A stretch of 64,000 nucleotides of DNA from Lasioglossum baleicum (taxonomy: Eukaryota > Arthropoda > Insecta > Hymenoptera > Halictidae), in assembly GCF_051020765.1 (NCBI RefSeq), contig NC_134932.1, forward strand, positions 2,852,001 to 2,916,000, read 5' to 3'. Both the position numbers and the translations under genes were made by a program. The notes below the pieces were generated by a model. It saw only the letters and a program-made list of their open reading frames with translations, ran no database searches and was not told where the DNA came from. Numbering within the stretch: position 1 is the stretch's first letter; every line of letters begins with the position of its first letter. Below, piece after piece: positions 41,954 to 53,992 of this stretch.

Positions 41954-44020
41954 TCGTCCGCCCGAACTTGTTCTATTCTTTTCGTACCCGCCCGACGAAT
42001 TCGAAGTCGAATCGAAGGGCCGCCGCCGGACTTTCTGCGACCCGACCCGATTCGAACCCGAACATCGAGCGGCCCGTACATCCCTAAATTATTTATAATT
42101 ATAAATATATTATATTAAATGACCTATATTATAATAACCTATATTAGGTAATTATGATCACACTTTAAATAAGTAAATATGGCTCAAATTGTGCCGTATT
42201 TAGGCTCATTTTAATTAGAAGAATCTCACAAATACGTTGGTAATTCCGTAAAAAAAGATTGAAAAATAAAAAACTTTCCTATGTGCATTGATGTAATCGG
42301 TACGCAGCCTTTTGAACTGTGTCGGCTGCCTCGTACCTCAGTCCCTGTTTGTCGTTTACGAGCTGTCGTAAAAAAAGTTCTGGTACATATGTTGATAGTC
42401 TAAAAATATGATCAATGCTATTTTTCAATTTCTCTAAAAAACCTGCATTTGTCGAATTTTTGCGTGTTTTTCACTTTGTGTAATTAACATTTTGAACCAA
42501 AAAATCGGGAAAAAATCTCAAATATCAATTTCAATTAAATGCAATTATATGATTAAATTAATGCAAGTAAATGGGGAAAATAGACCGAAAATTGAATGGC
42601 ACAACGGCTGTTTAAATAATTCGAAGGACTATCTCGTCCGGCTAGGCCCTTCATTCCAAATTGTAATATTCCAATATTTCAATATCATTTTAAATATATT
42701 CAAGTACTATTTAAAACTATTAATGAGTTTTAACAACAAAATATTTTAAATAGAAAACTAAAATTTGGCATATAAGATAAGATTATAGCAAGCTTGCTAT
42801 AAATGTCGAAAACTCGAGTCTGGCCAGAGACATTCAATTTTCAGGAAACACTATTCTATGATGACGAACGGAGAAAAGGGAAGTGAAGCTCGGGGGCTTC
42901 GGTCGCCGTGGAGTGGAGTGAAACATTGTAACATGATACGGGTCGGGTCGGGTATATCGGTGTGAGACTACTAATCAAACAACAAAGCTTAATTATTTAT
43001 CATTATTTTTTTATAGGATTTTCCTTAACATATTTGGTGAATTTTGTTTCTTTTTATGAAAATGATACCAAAATTATATAATTCCGATGATATTTGCTTA
43101 TGCAATGAGCGATGCAAGATTCGGACACAAAGAAGGACAGCGTCGGGAAAAAAAGAGACGCGGAGAGTCCTTATTCTTTTAAGATTTCGACTTCGACTTC
43201 GTTTGCTAGCTCTTCGTCTCGTCGCACAATGTACTCATAAATGAATCATGTTTCAGGAAGTGGTTCAGTTCAGAATGAAATAAAATAATGTTACACGCAC
43301 TTTTTAAATAGCGTCATATATGGTGCAAGAAATATTCGTATAGAGTCAAATAGAATTATTTTTTTAGATATCTTCATACGAAATACTGCCTCTAAATAAC
43401 ATTGTATGGATAGGAGCCGTCGAAAATTAGTTTAATTAGTTAATACTTTTATCTTGTTACTACCTCTACTTTAATAATTGCAGTCAATAATGCTGTCGAG
43501 CATTACAAGTATGGGATAAATAAGTAAAAAAATTAATTTTCTGTTTCCTACTAAGGATCTTAATAGGAACGATTGAATTTTGTCATTACACAACATAACA
43601 AAATATTTTTTAAGAATCATTATTTTATATATAACGCAATAATGTTCAAATTACTTTTAAATTCCAATACATTTGTAGAATATTACGTAGTAATTACTTC
43701 CATTTTTCCTACATCTATAAACTATCGATTATATTGTAAACAATTATTACAATGGTGATAATAAGGAAAATAAGAATGCAATAAGTGAATTATATATAGT
43801 ATTATAAGGCAATTACAGAATAGGTAATGTCAGCATTCTACTATATCATTCTTCTTCAACTTGACGAATATCTCGTCGATTGTGGAACTTTTACCGCTGT
43901 GGTATATCAGATCACTGTAACTTTCCCGTTATCCCCGCGCCCACTCGCGCCCACTTACCGGTCCCGCGGAATAACACAGGGGCTGGCAGTCTTTAATAGT
44001 ATCTCGTCGGTGCTTTAGAC

Positions 44021-44771
44021 TTGACAACGCTGTAGACATATCGTCCGCTAATATTTTTGCTACAAAAAAGGTCATTCATTGGTTTTTATTATATTGTTGT
44101 GCAAATCATATGGCCTCCTGGTCACATTTGCTACGGGCCCCGCGCTGGATTATTCCGGCACTGGCTGTAGAAGTTTTACCAGTCGAACCCGATTCGTATT
44201 GGTTCTAGTTTTCGAATTCACCGTTCTTAAAGCGTAGAGGACGCTAAAATCACTGGCACTTTAAGGTGTCGGTACTTCAGATTCCTATGGACACCAAGTC
44301 CCATAAGGTGCCAGGTGTATTCCTCTATCTCGTCTGTGGAGTAAGTAGTGTTATTTTGATTATAAAATTATAAAAAATTTATTTAGAAAAATTTTGTTTC
44401 AGTTTTTGATGTGATAACATGAATATTTTACCACGTTTTTATTAGCTCACTTTCTTGTTTGTTTGTCTGTTTGTTCGGTGGCAAATTTTGCAATTGATTT
44501 TAAACTAACTGCCTGATGAGCTAGAGACTTGAAATCGGTTACATGGCTCAGAACTGGATGACAATGCATTATTCAAAAAAAAATTTTTTAAAAGTCTATC
44601 CGTTTCGGAGATATAACAATTAAATATTTACCTGTTCACCCCCCCCCCCCCCCGCGAAACCTACGTCATCGCGTTCAGCGACCGCCACGCCACGCGACAG
44701 CGCTCCCTACTCCACTACCCGTTCCCTCTCTAACTCATCCCCACTCCACTGACTCGATTCGCACCGAAGGA
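44021..44771. other. Spacer with a related terminus and a C tract
   Basis: TATCTCGTCTGTGG near 44326-44340, preceded by GGTGTATTCCTC, resembles the CACCGACGAGATA ends. A run of about 14 C lies near 44640-44653. No gene seen. Confidence 0.5.
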
Positions 44772-46642
44772 GCTCAGTGCAGTGATGCCAGAATCATGGG
44801 TCGTGGGTTTTTTCCCCTCCGCTCGCTCAGCCGACTCGACCCCCCACTCTGACGCACCGTCGTCGCCAGGTTGCTTCTACTGCGCACGCGCTACACGAAC
44901 GTATCTCTACTCTGTCCGGGTGAGTGCCTGTTCGACTGCACGCGCGCTACACATACCAGCGTACCTCTACTCTGTCCGTGTGCGCTGCTTGTGCGCTTGC
45001 GCCAGCCACAATCTATTTTTAGCACTCTCCATCCACATCCACGCCTGCTTGACGGAAACGAAACTGATTCTGAAATTCGACCGTCGAGCCGTCGAGCGTA
45101 TCAATCGCAATCTGGAGCTAGCCTTCGAGTCCCCGCGTGCAGCGAGTTTTATTTTTATTTTTCATTACTTTTTTAATTACATTTTTTAACCTTCCAAAAA
45201 ATTTAAATATATATTATATGTATATTCGTAAGTTTGAACCCTTTATCTCAACCAGGAGGGTAATGAAAGGGTAAAAACTAATTATTGGTTTTTCCCACAT
45301 TTTCCCTATTTAATGGTATACTTAAAAATTCTACAAAATTGTAGATATTATTCCTTATGATTGTGAATTTTTTCAGATTTTTTGCGAATAGTAAGTATGA
45401 AAAGTCGTATAGCCGGATATAAGATGGTCAAAAGTGCTCATCCAAATTAATTTTTAATCACACGTTCAATAAAAATCACATCTTCAATAAAAAATTACGA
45501 AAATATTCATGAACATTCTGCCTAATAGCATACACGCGTTTGAGACCAATTTCAAACTTTTTGGTTGTAAATAGCCAATGGGTATAGCCGGATAAGATAG
45601 TCAAAAATGCCCTTGAACCGAATTTTATCGACGATGTGCCATTCGATAGAACACAAAGAAAAAACATACTGTGCAAAATTTCAAGCTTGTATCTCGATCG
45701 GGAGGGTACCCAGACAACCAGGGCTGCACCGGGCAGCAATGTCGCGTTTTGGATCCCTGCTGCCGCGAGGCTGCACGGAAAACGGTGGGGGATTTTGCCT
45801 CACCGTAAGAGGGCAACACAGTCGCGCCAATGTTTCGAATGCCGTAAACAGCGCCGTACAGGCACGTACAGGCCTTGTACTAGGGGGCAGGGGGTCTCTC
45901 GCCCCGGTAAGGTGATACAGAGCTGGTCGCGCTGATGTGGATCTTCCACATTAAGATGTCGGTAAAGTAAATGTCTATTGTACAAATGTGTAGCAGTAGC
46001 AGCAGCAGCAGCAGTCTTTCATTTTACTGACAAAATTAATATTTTTATTTAAATTACATACTACATACTATCAGGTCGTTCGGAAAGTAATTTCGTTTAT
46101 CGTGTAGGGATGGCAATGCTTCCGTTTGTCATTACTAGACTGCAGATCTTTATGCAAAATAAAAAATGTCAGCGTCGATTAAAGGAAATAGAAACTAAAT
46201 TGAATTGAATGTTATTTCTTCAGCAAAGGAGAAAACGAAATGACTTTCCGAACACGCTAATACATTAACATATTACAATAGGAGAGCTGCATAAAGTCAT
46301 TATCATACAAAGAAACATTTACCAGTTACTTTTAAGGTTCGGTAGGTGTAGAGTGTTGAAACGTCTTCGTGCAAAAAAAATGTGTCGTAGAAGGGAAAGG
46401 AATCTTAATTTATAATTTTCGGCTCGAGCGCGTTTCCAGCTACCCGAGTGCATCGAGTGTCTCGATCTCGTCGGGCGGGTTCGGAAAGAATCGGACAAGT
46501 TCGGGCGAGCGAGTTTTCGCGCTACTCGAGATTCAATTCTGCGTTCGCACGAACTTGTCCGCTTCTGTCTGACGTCTGAACGCGCTCGACGAAGTCGAGC
46601 CACTCTCGGGCCACCGGGCCACCCGATGGTGTGTCACGGATA

Positions 46643-46839
46643 GACTGCGGATCTTTATGCAAAATAAAAAATGTCAGCGTCGATTACAGGAAATAGAAAC
46701 TAAATTGAATGTCATCTCTTCCCTTAATGATTTTAATAGAGGAGAAATCATATATTGACATCATCAATTTTAAAAATTTTCCAACAACTGTCAATTTCAT
46801 CTACTCAAGTTTGCTATAAATGCATAAAGATCCGCAGTC
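46643..46839. mobile_element. 197-bp TA-flanked MITE in the left arm
   Basis: GACTGCGGATCTTTATGCA and its inverse bound 197 bp, flanked by TA (46641-46642, 46840-46841). It corresponds to 56652-56848 in the other arm. Confidence 0.82.
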
Positions 46840-48231
46840 TATCCGTGACATATCAGGCGACCCGAGAGTGGCTCGATCTCGTCGAGTGATTTGAAAATTA
46901 CAGTCAAAACGTGTTGGTCGAGGAAGTGTCGACTTCCAGCTCAATAGTAATGACCTGTCATAAATCTCTCTATAGAGAACAGCCCCGGGAACGGCACTGA
47001 AAGAAATCGAGCCTACCGGGTTGGGTCTGCCTGGGTCTGCCTAGCCCGACCCCAGCCGCGCGCCCGTAGTCTCAATGTGTTGACTTCGATGGCGCACGCT
47101 GCGTAGTATGTGTGACCGCTGTAATAAGTATTTCAATACAGCCGAAAATGCGTGTGAAACGAGTCCTGCCTCCTCCACTCTGATCCAATCGTCCGCGCAT
47201 TCGCACCTAGACACTTCACCGTAATCCTGCCTGGGAACCTTCTCTTCAGGCTTACACCAAGTACAATGTCACCAGTTCGAATCCATGCGTGTTGGCGTCT
47301 TGCCGCCATCCCCTACAATTGCGTAGTATGTAGTGGGCGGTAACGGTATCGTATCCTAACCCACTGCTGTTCCGCTATCGCTCGTACTTTCGGGGCAGTG
47401 TATTGGATCACTTGTTGGACATAGACAAATCTAAAATGTTTTCTCACTACGTGAATGAAATATGTAATTTCAGGACAGACGCTGTCGATCCTTACGTCAG
47501 AAAATGTCTGTTCCAGGGTTGTTACCTTTCACTTAAAAAGGCATCGTCGGTCAAGACTGGTTGCTAATATTATTCTCGAGGTGTAAATGGGGTTATTTAG
47601 TCGTATACAGCGTCCTTTGCCAGCTCCTTGTGACGCCAATTTTTATATCTCCATTTCTTTTCAAGGGCTCATTTTACATTCTCCAAGGAATATAAACATA
47701 TTTTTTTCAAAACTTAAATCACTCTGACGGCTCATCGAAAAAGACGTAAGAAACGAATTAGCTTAAATTTTCCGACTCCATACAGTTGATGGTCGAGGTT
47801 AAAAAAATAATTTTGCAATAGCCCATTCCTTTCCTAATAAAACCACCAAAAAAAAAAGTGTAGCTCAATCGGATTTCAACGAAAATATGATTTCATTTGT
47901 TTCGTTGACAAAAAATTCGATTTTTTATAAAATCCTGAGGTGGTAGACAAATTCTGAGACCAGATTTGAAATAAGCGTGCAAGAATCTACGGGAAATGAT
48001 GTACAGCATGTTGCAAAAAAGTTTTATTGAAATTGTGCAGGTTTAACGAATTTTGTCAAGGTTAAAAAACGTTCGTACCATCATTTCCCTACTTTTCCCA
48101 TATTCTGCAAAGTTTGAGCTTTAATTTAAAAAAAATTCATCGTTCTAGCTCTTTTCTATCGAAAGTTATTCGATTTTAACGCAGAATTCATCGGGTTGTC
48201 GCGCTGTGGCGACCCGGCGGTGACGATCCTC

Positions 48232-48290
48232 GCAGCGACCCGTGCAGCGACCCTTGCAGCGACCCAATAGCTGCACGGGTCGCTGCAAGG
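48232..48290. repeat. GCAGCGACCC repeats with inverted copy
   Basis: GCAGCGACCC occurs at 48232, 48244 and 48256, and its inverse GGGTCGCTGC at 48278, so a strong local hairpin is possible. It is mirrored at about 51737-51795. Confidence 0.85.
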
Positions 48291-48664
48291 ACCACCCGAC
48301 CACCCCGTGGATCGCGACGGAATGGCCAAAAAAGGTCTGTCACAGCTCTGACCGACCAGTCCTGAACTGCTAGAGGACTCATCAGTAAGGCGGGCCCTGC
48401 CCGAGACGCTGCGATATCGGAAGGCGGTTTAAGACTGTATATATAGAGATCGGTGACGGATCAGGTAGCAGCGAGAAAGGTCTTTCTTTGACTATCTGTC
48501 CATCTTGTGGCAAATGTAGGAAATTAGCTGCCACAAAAGAGAGCGAGTTATTATTGTCCGCTTCTGTCCGAACGCGCCCGACGAGGTCGACCACGTTCGG
48601 GCCACCCGCCCACATGTGTTACGGATAGACAGCGGGTCTTTATGCAAAATAAAAAACGTCAGAG

Positions 48665-50870
48665 TTATTTACTGTAACTGTTGCCGGTCAAATCTGGAGT
48701 CGGTGAAATGTCGGTGAAAACCGTGTGCGCCGTCCGGCGCAATATTCGTCGGAATGTCATAACATCTCCAAAAATTTAAGTCTTTTAGTCTCGAATCTAA
48801 TGTCGTTAATGCTTCGTACAGAGCTGAACATTTCGCTTTGAAACTTTAATTCACTGTGTGAAATCAGGGACTTAATCCCGGTAAAATATTTATACATACC
48901 GGACAATACCGGTAACGGTACTATGCCAAGCGGCTGAAATAACACCGAAACCGTTAATATACTTTTTCGAGCAAAAGCTCCTGAAAAACTAAGTTTGGGA
49001 TTTTGTTGGGCCATGGCCGAACTGCAATGTGCCACCAGCCGTACCCTTAAGAGTTAATAGCCATAATAACCATGTATAAAATTGTGGGCTTGATTGTTTC
49101 GCCCTCACGTATGAATTTCGTCGGTTGTGTCGACGATACCACGTGTCGTAGACTAAATGAAATCCACTATTTAATATAAAACAATTTATTCAACACTTGG
49201 TTCACACCAGGCTTATGCACGTGCTTCCACGTTGAGAGCCAGAACAAGAAGAAAGACGAATCGCTCGTCGTGCGGATGCACGGCTAAAAAACATTTGAAA
49301 ATCGCGGCGGCGGTGACCCACCACCAACGAAGGTGTCCGAAGCGATCACCGATTCGAGATCGACGAGCTATGATTCCATGATCATTGTACAAACCATAAA
49401 GACATTAAAGACCAAATCGGTCTAACCAGATTCCTTGGGGTTACCGTGCGCTCGCTACCCCCGCCATATAAAAGATTCTGTAGACTTTTTCAAATACAGT
49501 GATATCCAATATTAATACAGTATGATTGTTTAAACATGTTTAAACAATGGTTTTGGAAACAGCGGGACAAACGATTTTTTCGAATCCATATTTATTAAGC
49601 TTAAGATTTTTAAAACTAAGAAAATGAAAAAACACTATCCGATTACCCGAAATGTCATCGAAAACGATCAACACATAAAACAGATATACATAGTAGGCAT
49701 TGAAAGATGTAAAGAAAAGAATCTTTGAATTTTTCTGCTCACGATTGATCTAAATCGCAGTTTCTTATAATTGTTTTAATTTTTAATTGTTTTCGAGTAT
49801 CCATACTTCCATGCGAAATAGAACTACTGTTTCGGATTTTGTTCAAATTTGGATATGTTGCAGTCTTTAGTGAAATATGAGAAAACGTATCTCAAACAAT
49901 TCCTTGAAGTCTTGAAAATTGTTGGTTTTACGGACGTGTAATATGAGGTGTCACAAGTTTTTCCTTAAATTATAACGGCCAAACTAACTGTTTACCCCGA
50001 CACGAGCACTTCGTTTAAAATCAGGTATGAAGGGTTGGATCAGTCCGGTAGTGGAGAAAGTGTAAGTGGGTGAATTAAAACCACTGGTTTAAACAGGGAA
50101 GCCGGGTTTCTGCGACTTCAAGATCACTTTTAATAATAATTTTAAACACGCGGTACAAATAACTGACAATTGAGATGTCGTTTCAGAGGAACGACTCACG
50201 GTTCTCGTTTCGGAGGAACAGAGATCTCTCTCAGTCATCAATCTCGACTGTTGCGGATCGGGGTCCTCGCGTAATACGCGGGCATCCCCACCATACTCTC
50301 ATACTGGGGAGCTCGTTAGAAATCGTTCAAATTGAACGCGAACGGTAAAGACAATAACACGGGACGAGACGGTAGCACAATGCTTTGAACGTATTTACAA
50401 TCGCGTGTCAAACACTAACAAAACGATGAAAATTAGTTTTTGGTGCTCATATACAGAGTGCTCGACATAATAAAAAGAGACACCTAGCACATATTTTTAA
50501 ATTTCTTATATTTAAAGGTGGAAAGTGTACAATCCGTTATGAATAAAACCACTAGAAACGGTCCTAATTCCGTCGAGTTTAGGCTTTTCTTAATCGGCAG
50601 AACGCCACGAATTGGCTCGTGTGACTTTCGTGAAGGCAGCACGGAAAATAAATAAGTTCAGCATTCGCTCCTTAGCGGTTTCATGCCGAGCTACCTGACT
50701 GGCCGGGGGATTGTCGGGCCGTGTTTATTGCACTACTATTGTGTTGAGGGCTCAGGCCTCAGGGCTCGACCCTCGGGCGTCGGTCGTGTTCATTGTAGCC
50801 TCGAGTTGGCCGAAAGTATTCATGGATTTATTCATTTTCGAGAAAATAGAATAAAAATAAAATCACTAAC
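48665..50870. other. Foldback loop, no gene recognised
   Basis: Unique sequence between the arms. It has short frames without motifs, a few inverted words around ACCGGTAACGG (48905-48920), and no transposase signature. A degenerate gene cannot be excluded by eye. Confidence 0.5.
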
Positions 50871-51133
50871 CAGTGTTGGGCAAAAATTCAATCGACGATT
50901 GACGACTAAATTTCTACTTCAATCGTTAATCGCGATTAACAATTAATATCCTCGTTTAGTCGTTAATTGTGGTTAACGAATAAATACCGATTGATCGTTA
51001 TATTTGCGGATAAGATTAAATACTTATTAATCGTTAATTGCGGATAACGATTAAATTTCTACTTTAGTCGTTAATCGCGACTAACGATTATCAATCGTCA
51101 ATCGGATGACCGATTAAATGCCCAACTCATCTG
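50871..51133. mobile_element. hAT-type MITE, 263 bp
   Basis: It starts CAGTGTTGGGCA and ends TGCCCAACTCATCTG, flanked by TCACTAAC and TCACCAAC (7 of 8 match). The core is built of CGTTAATCGCGATTAACG-type palindromes. The ends resemble those of the MITE at 41429. Confidence 0.75.
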
Positions 51134-51199
51134 TCACCAACTCCTCAAATCACTCGCCGATGTCGAGCCGCTCTCGAGCCGCCCGATGTGTAACGGATA

Positions 51200-51396
51200 G
51201 ACTTGGGATCTGTATGCATTTATAGCAAAATTGAGTAGATGAAATTGATAGTTGTCGGAAAATTTTAAAAATTGAAAATGTCAATATACGATTTCTCCTT
51301 TATTAAAATCATTAAGGAAAGGGATGACATTCTTTTGAGTTTCTATTTCTTGTAATCAACCCTGACGTTTTTTAGTTTGCACAAAGACCCGCTGTC
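51200..51396. mobile_element. 197-bp TA-flanked MITE at the arm/loop border
   Basis: Diverged copy with one TIR reading GACTTGGGATCTGTATGCA, flanked by TA. In the left arm the matching copy is cut at 48664, so the arm symmetry ends inside this MITE. Confidence 0.7.
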
Positions 51397-52297
51397 TATC
51401 CGTAACACATCGGGCGGGTGGCCCGAACGTGGTCGACCTCGTCGGGCGCGTTCGGACAGAAGCGGACAATAATAACTCGCTCTCTTTTGTGGCAGCTAAT
51501 TTCCTACATTTGCCACAAGATGGACAGATAGTCAAAGAAAGACCTTTCTCGCTGCTACCTGATCCGTCACCGATCTCTATATATACAGTCTTAAACCGCC
51601 TTCCGATATCGCAGCGTCTCGGGCAGGGCCCGCCTTACTGATGAGTCCTCTAGCAGTTCAGGACTGGTCGGTCAGAGCTGTGACAGACCTTTTTTGGCCA
51701 TTCCGTCGCGATCCAGGGGGTGGTCGGGTGGTCCTTGCAGCGACCCGTGCAGCTATTGGGTCGCTGCAAGGGTCGCTGCACGGGTCGCTGCGAGGATCGT
51801 CACCGCCGGGTCGCCACAGCGCGACAACCCGATGAATTCTGCGTTAAAATCGAATAACTTTCGATAGAAAAGAGCTAGAACGATGAATTTTTTTTAAATT
51901 AAAGCTCAAACTTTGCAGAATATGGGAAAAGTAGGGAAATGATGGTACGAACGTTTTTTAACCTTGACAAAATTCGTTAAACCTGCACAATTTCAATAAA
52001 ACTTTTTTGCAACATGCTGTACATCATTTCCCGTAGATTCTTGCACGCTTATTTCAAATCTGGTCTCAGAATTTGTCTACCACCTCAGGATTTTATAAAA
52101 AATCGAATTTTTTGTCAACGAAACAAATGAAATCATATTTTCGTTGAAATCCGATTGAGCTACACTTTTTTTTTGGTGGTTTTATTAGGAAAGGAATGGG
52201 CTATTGCAAAATTATTTTTTTAACCTCGACCATCAACTGTATGGAGTCAGAAAATTTAAGCTAATTCGTTTCTTACGTCTTTTTCGATGAGCCGTCA

Positions 52298-53277
52298 CAC
52301 AGTGGTCTGGATTGGAAAATCGTGTGCCTTTCTGCCCAAAAACGAACTTTTTCGTATCGATATCTATAAACATTGCTTCCCAAATGTTCACAGACCTCGG
52401 AAATGAAGAAAATAGTACAATTTAATAAATATAATAGTTGCAATAAACATTGAAAATAGTTGCAATAAAAATTAAAAAATTAATTCCGCCCCTCTCCGCC
52501 CGCTCAAATTATTATTGTTTAAAGGCATTAAAGTTGGATGCGGTATCGCATCAATTGCTGAAACTCAAGGGTCGTTGAATATGAATCTGATGTCAAAATT
52601 AAAAAAACAAAATAGCGGTCGGGTATGTGAAAAAATTATGTATTTTCGCAAATATTTGGTAATAGAATGTTTGCGAGGTATATTGTTGGTACAAATTATT
52701 ATCAGATGACTTCACATAGCGAAGAATGTAAGATTTTAGTGTTAAATATTGCATCCGAGGTAATTCTTTAGTATTAAAATATAATAGAAGTTTTTCAATT
52801 CTGTTTCGTTCTGATATTTCGCTCACTTCTAGTAAAATAAAGATATAAGGTAGTAGGCTCGTTTCGTTTTTTAATCATTATAAATTATTATAAAAAATAT
52901 CTTTGACACGCTTGTAATGCGTTTTTACCTTTACAGTAATTTTTTTGTGTATGTTGATTGCAACAAGATTTCTTAAATTTATATTTTACGTATTCCATAA
53001 AACGTTACACATGTGTGAAACATAAATATAAAAAATACATATTTAGAAAGTAAAAAATAGTATGTACGATTATATTCCAAAAAATTTTTTTTAAATCAAA
53101 AATATCATTGAAAATTTATAAAAAATTATTGTTTAACAAATGCAAAAAATATTTAATTACCTATAGTTAAAAATGACTATTTTTTAAATATTTTTAGTGA
53201 AAATTTCATTGCAGTATCTCTACTGATTCAAAAGTTATAACAAAATGGCACACGATTTTCCAATCCAGACCACTGTG
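52298..53277. mobile_element. Transib-like MITE, 980 bp, TSD CGTCA
   Basis: Perfect 31-bp TIRs begin CACAGTGGTCTGGATTGGAA, with CGTCA at 52293-52297 and 53278-53282. The left arm has the empty site. It shares the first ten bases, CACAGTGGTC, with the Transib-like element at 6439; the rest is unrelated. The interior is AT-rich with no transposase. Confidence 0.82.
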
Positions 53278-53992
53278 CGTCAGTGATTTAAATTTTGAAA
53301 AAAATATGTTTATATTCCTTGGAGTTTCCACCGTAAAATGAGCCCTTCAAAAGAAATGGAGATATAAAAATTGGCGTCACAAGGAGCTGGCAACGGACGC
53401 TGTATACGACTAAATAACCCCATTTACACCTCGAGAATTATATTAGCAACCAGTCTTGACCAACGATGCCTTTTTAAGTGAAAGGTAACTACCCTGGAAC
53501 AGACATTTTCTGACGTAAGGATCGACAGCGTCTGTCCTGAAATTACATATTTCATTCACGTAGTGAAAAAACATTTTAGATTTGTCTATGTCCAACAAGT
53601 GATCCAATACACTGCCTCGAAAGTACGAGCGATAGCGGAACAGCAGTGGGTTAGGATACGATACCGTTACCGCCCACTACATACTACGCAATTGTAGGGG
53701 ATGGCGGCAAGACGCCAACACGCATGGATTCGAACTGGTGACATTGTACTTGGTGTAAGCCTGAGAAGAAGGTTCCCAGGCAGGATTACGGTGAAGTGTC
53801 TAGGTGCGAATGCGCGGACGATTGGATCAGAGTGGAGGAGGCAGGACTCGTTTCACACGCATTTTCGGCTGTATTGAAATACTTATTACAGCGGTCACAC
53901 ATACTACGCAGCGTGCGCCATCGAAGTCAACACATTGAGACTACGGGCGCGCGGCTGGGGTCGGGCTAGGCAGACCCAGGCAGACCCAACCC

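Larger units (their letters stand above)
36387..44012 (+). mobile_element. CACCGACGAGATAC transposon, copy 2, TSD CTTTAGAC
   Basis: The left end CACCGACGAGATACTG and the right end TATCTCGTCGGTG form 32-bp TIRs with one difference. CTTTAGAC lies at 36379-36386 and at 44013-44020; the first base of the left TIR overlaps the repeat, so the TSD is 7 or 8 bp. The copy contains later insertions and differences (37332-37645, 38513-41088, 41429-41953). No transposase motif is visible. The superfamily is unassigned. Confidence 0.82.
44780..48664 (+). repeat. Foldback left arm (uninterrupted)
   Basis: This arm matches the right arm in reverse. It retains the empty sites of the three right-arm insertions: TA at 45707-45708, a 14-bp site at 47018-47031, and TGACG at 47725-47729. 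It includes a short AGC microsatellite near 45987-46011. Its short open frames recur in the other arm, but nothing suggests selection for protein. Confidence 0.88.

Noticed and set aside
36387..44012. Assignment of the CACCGACGAGATAC element to P or hAT superfamily
   Set aside because: The TSD is 7 or 8 bp with an overlap of one base, the termini do not match families I know, and no transposase is present.
44782..45189. A conserved 135-codon protein, also present at 60720-61127
   Set aside because: The two copies are the two arms of the foldback element and start within the TIR; the GTG start and low-complexity composition argue against a gene.
48188..48615. Conserved small proteins in both arms (also 51429-51835)
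   Set aside because: Identity follows from arm duplication. The Gly-Ser-Leu repeats come from the GCAGCGACCC array.
48757..49035. A 92-codon minus-strand frame in the foldback loop as a transposase remnant
   Set aside because: No hAT catalytic or dimerisation motif can be recognised.
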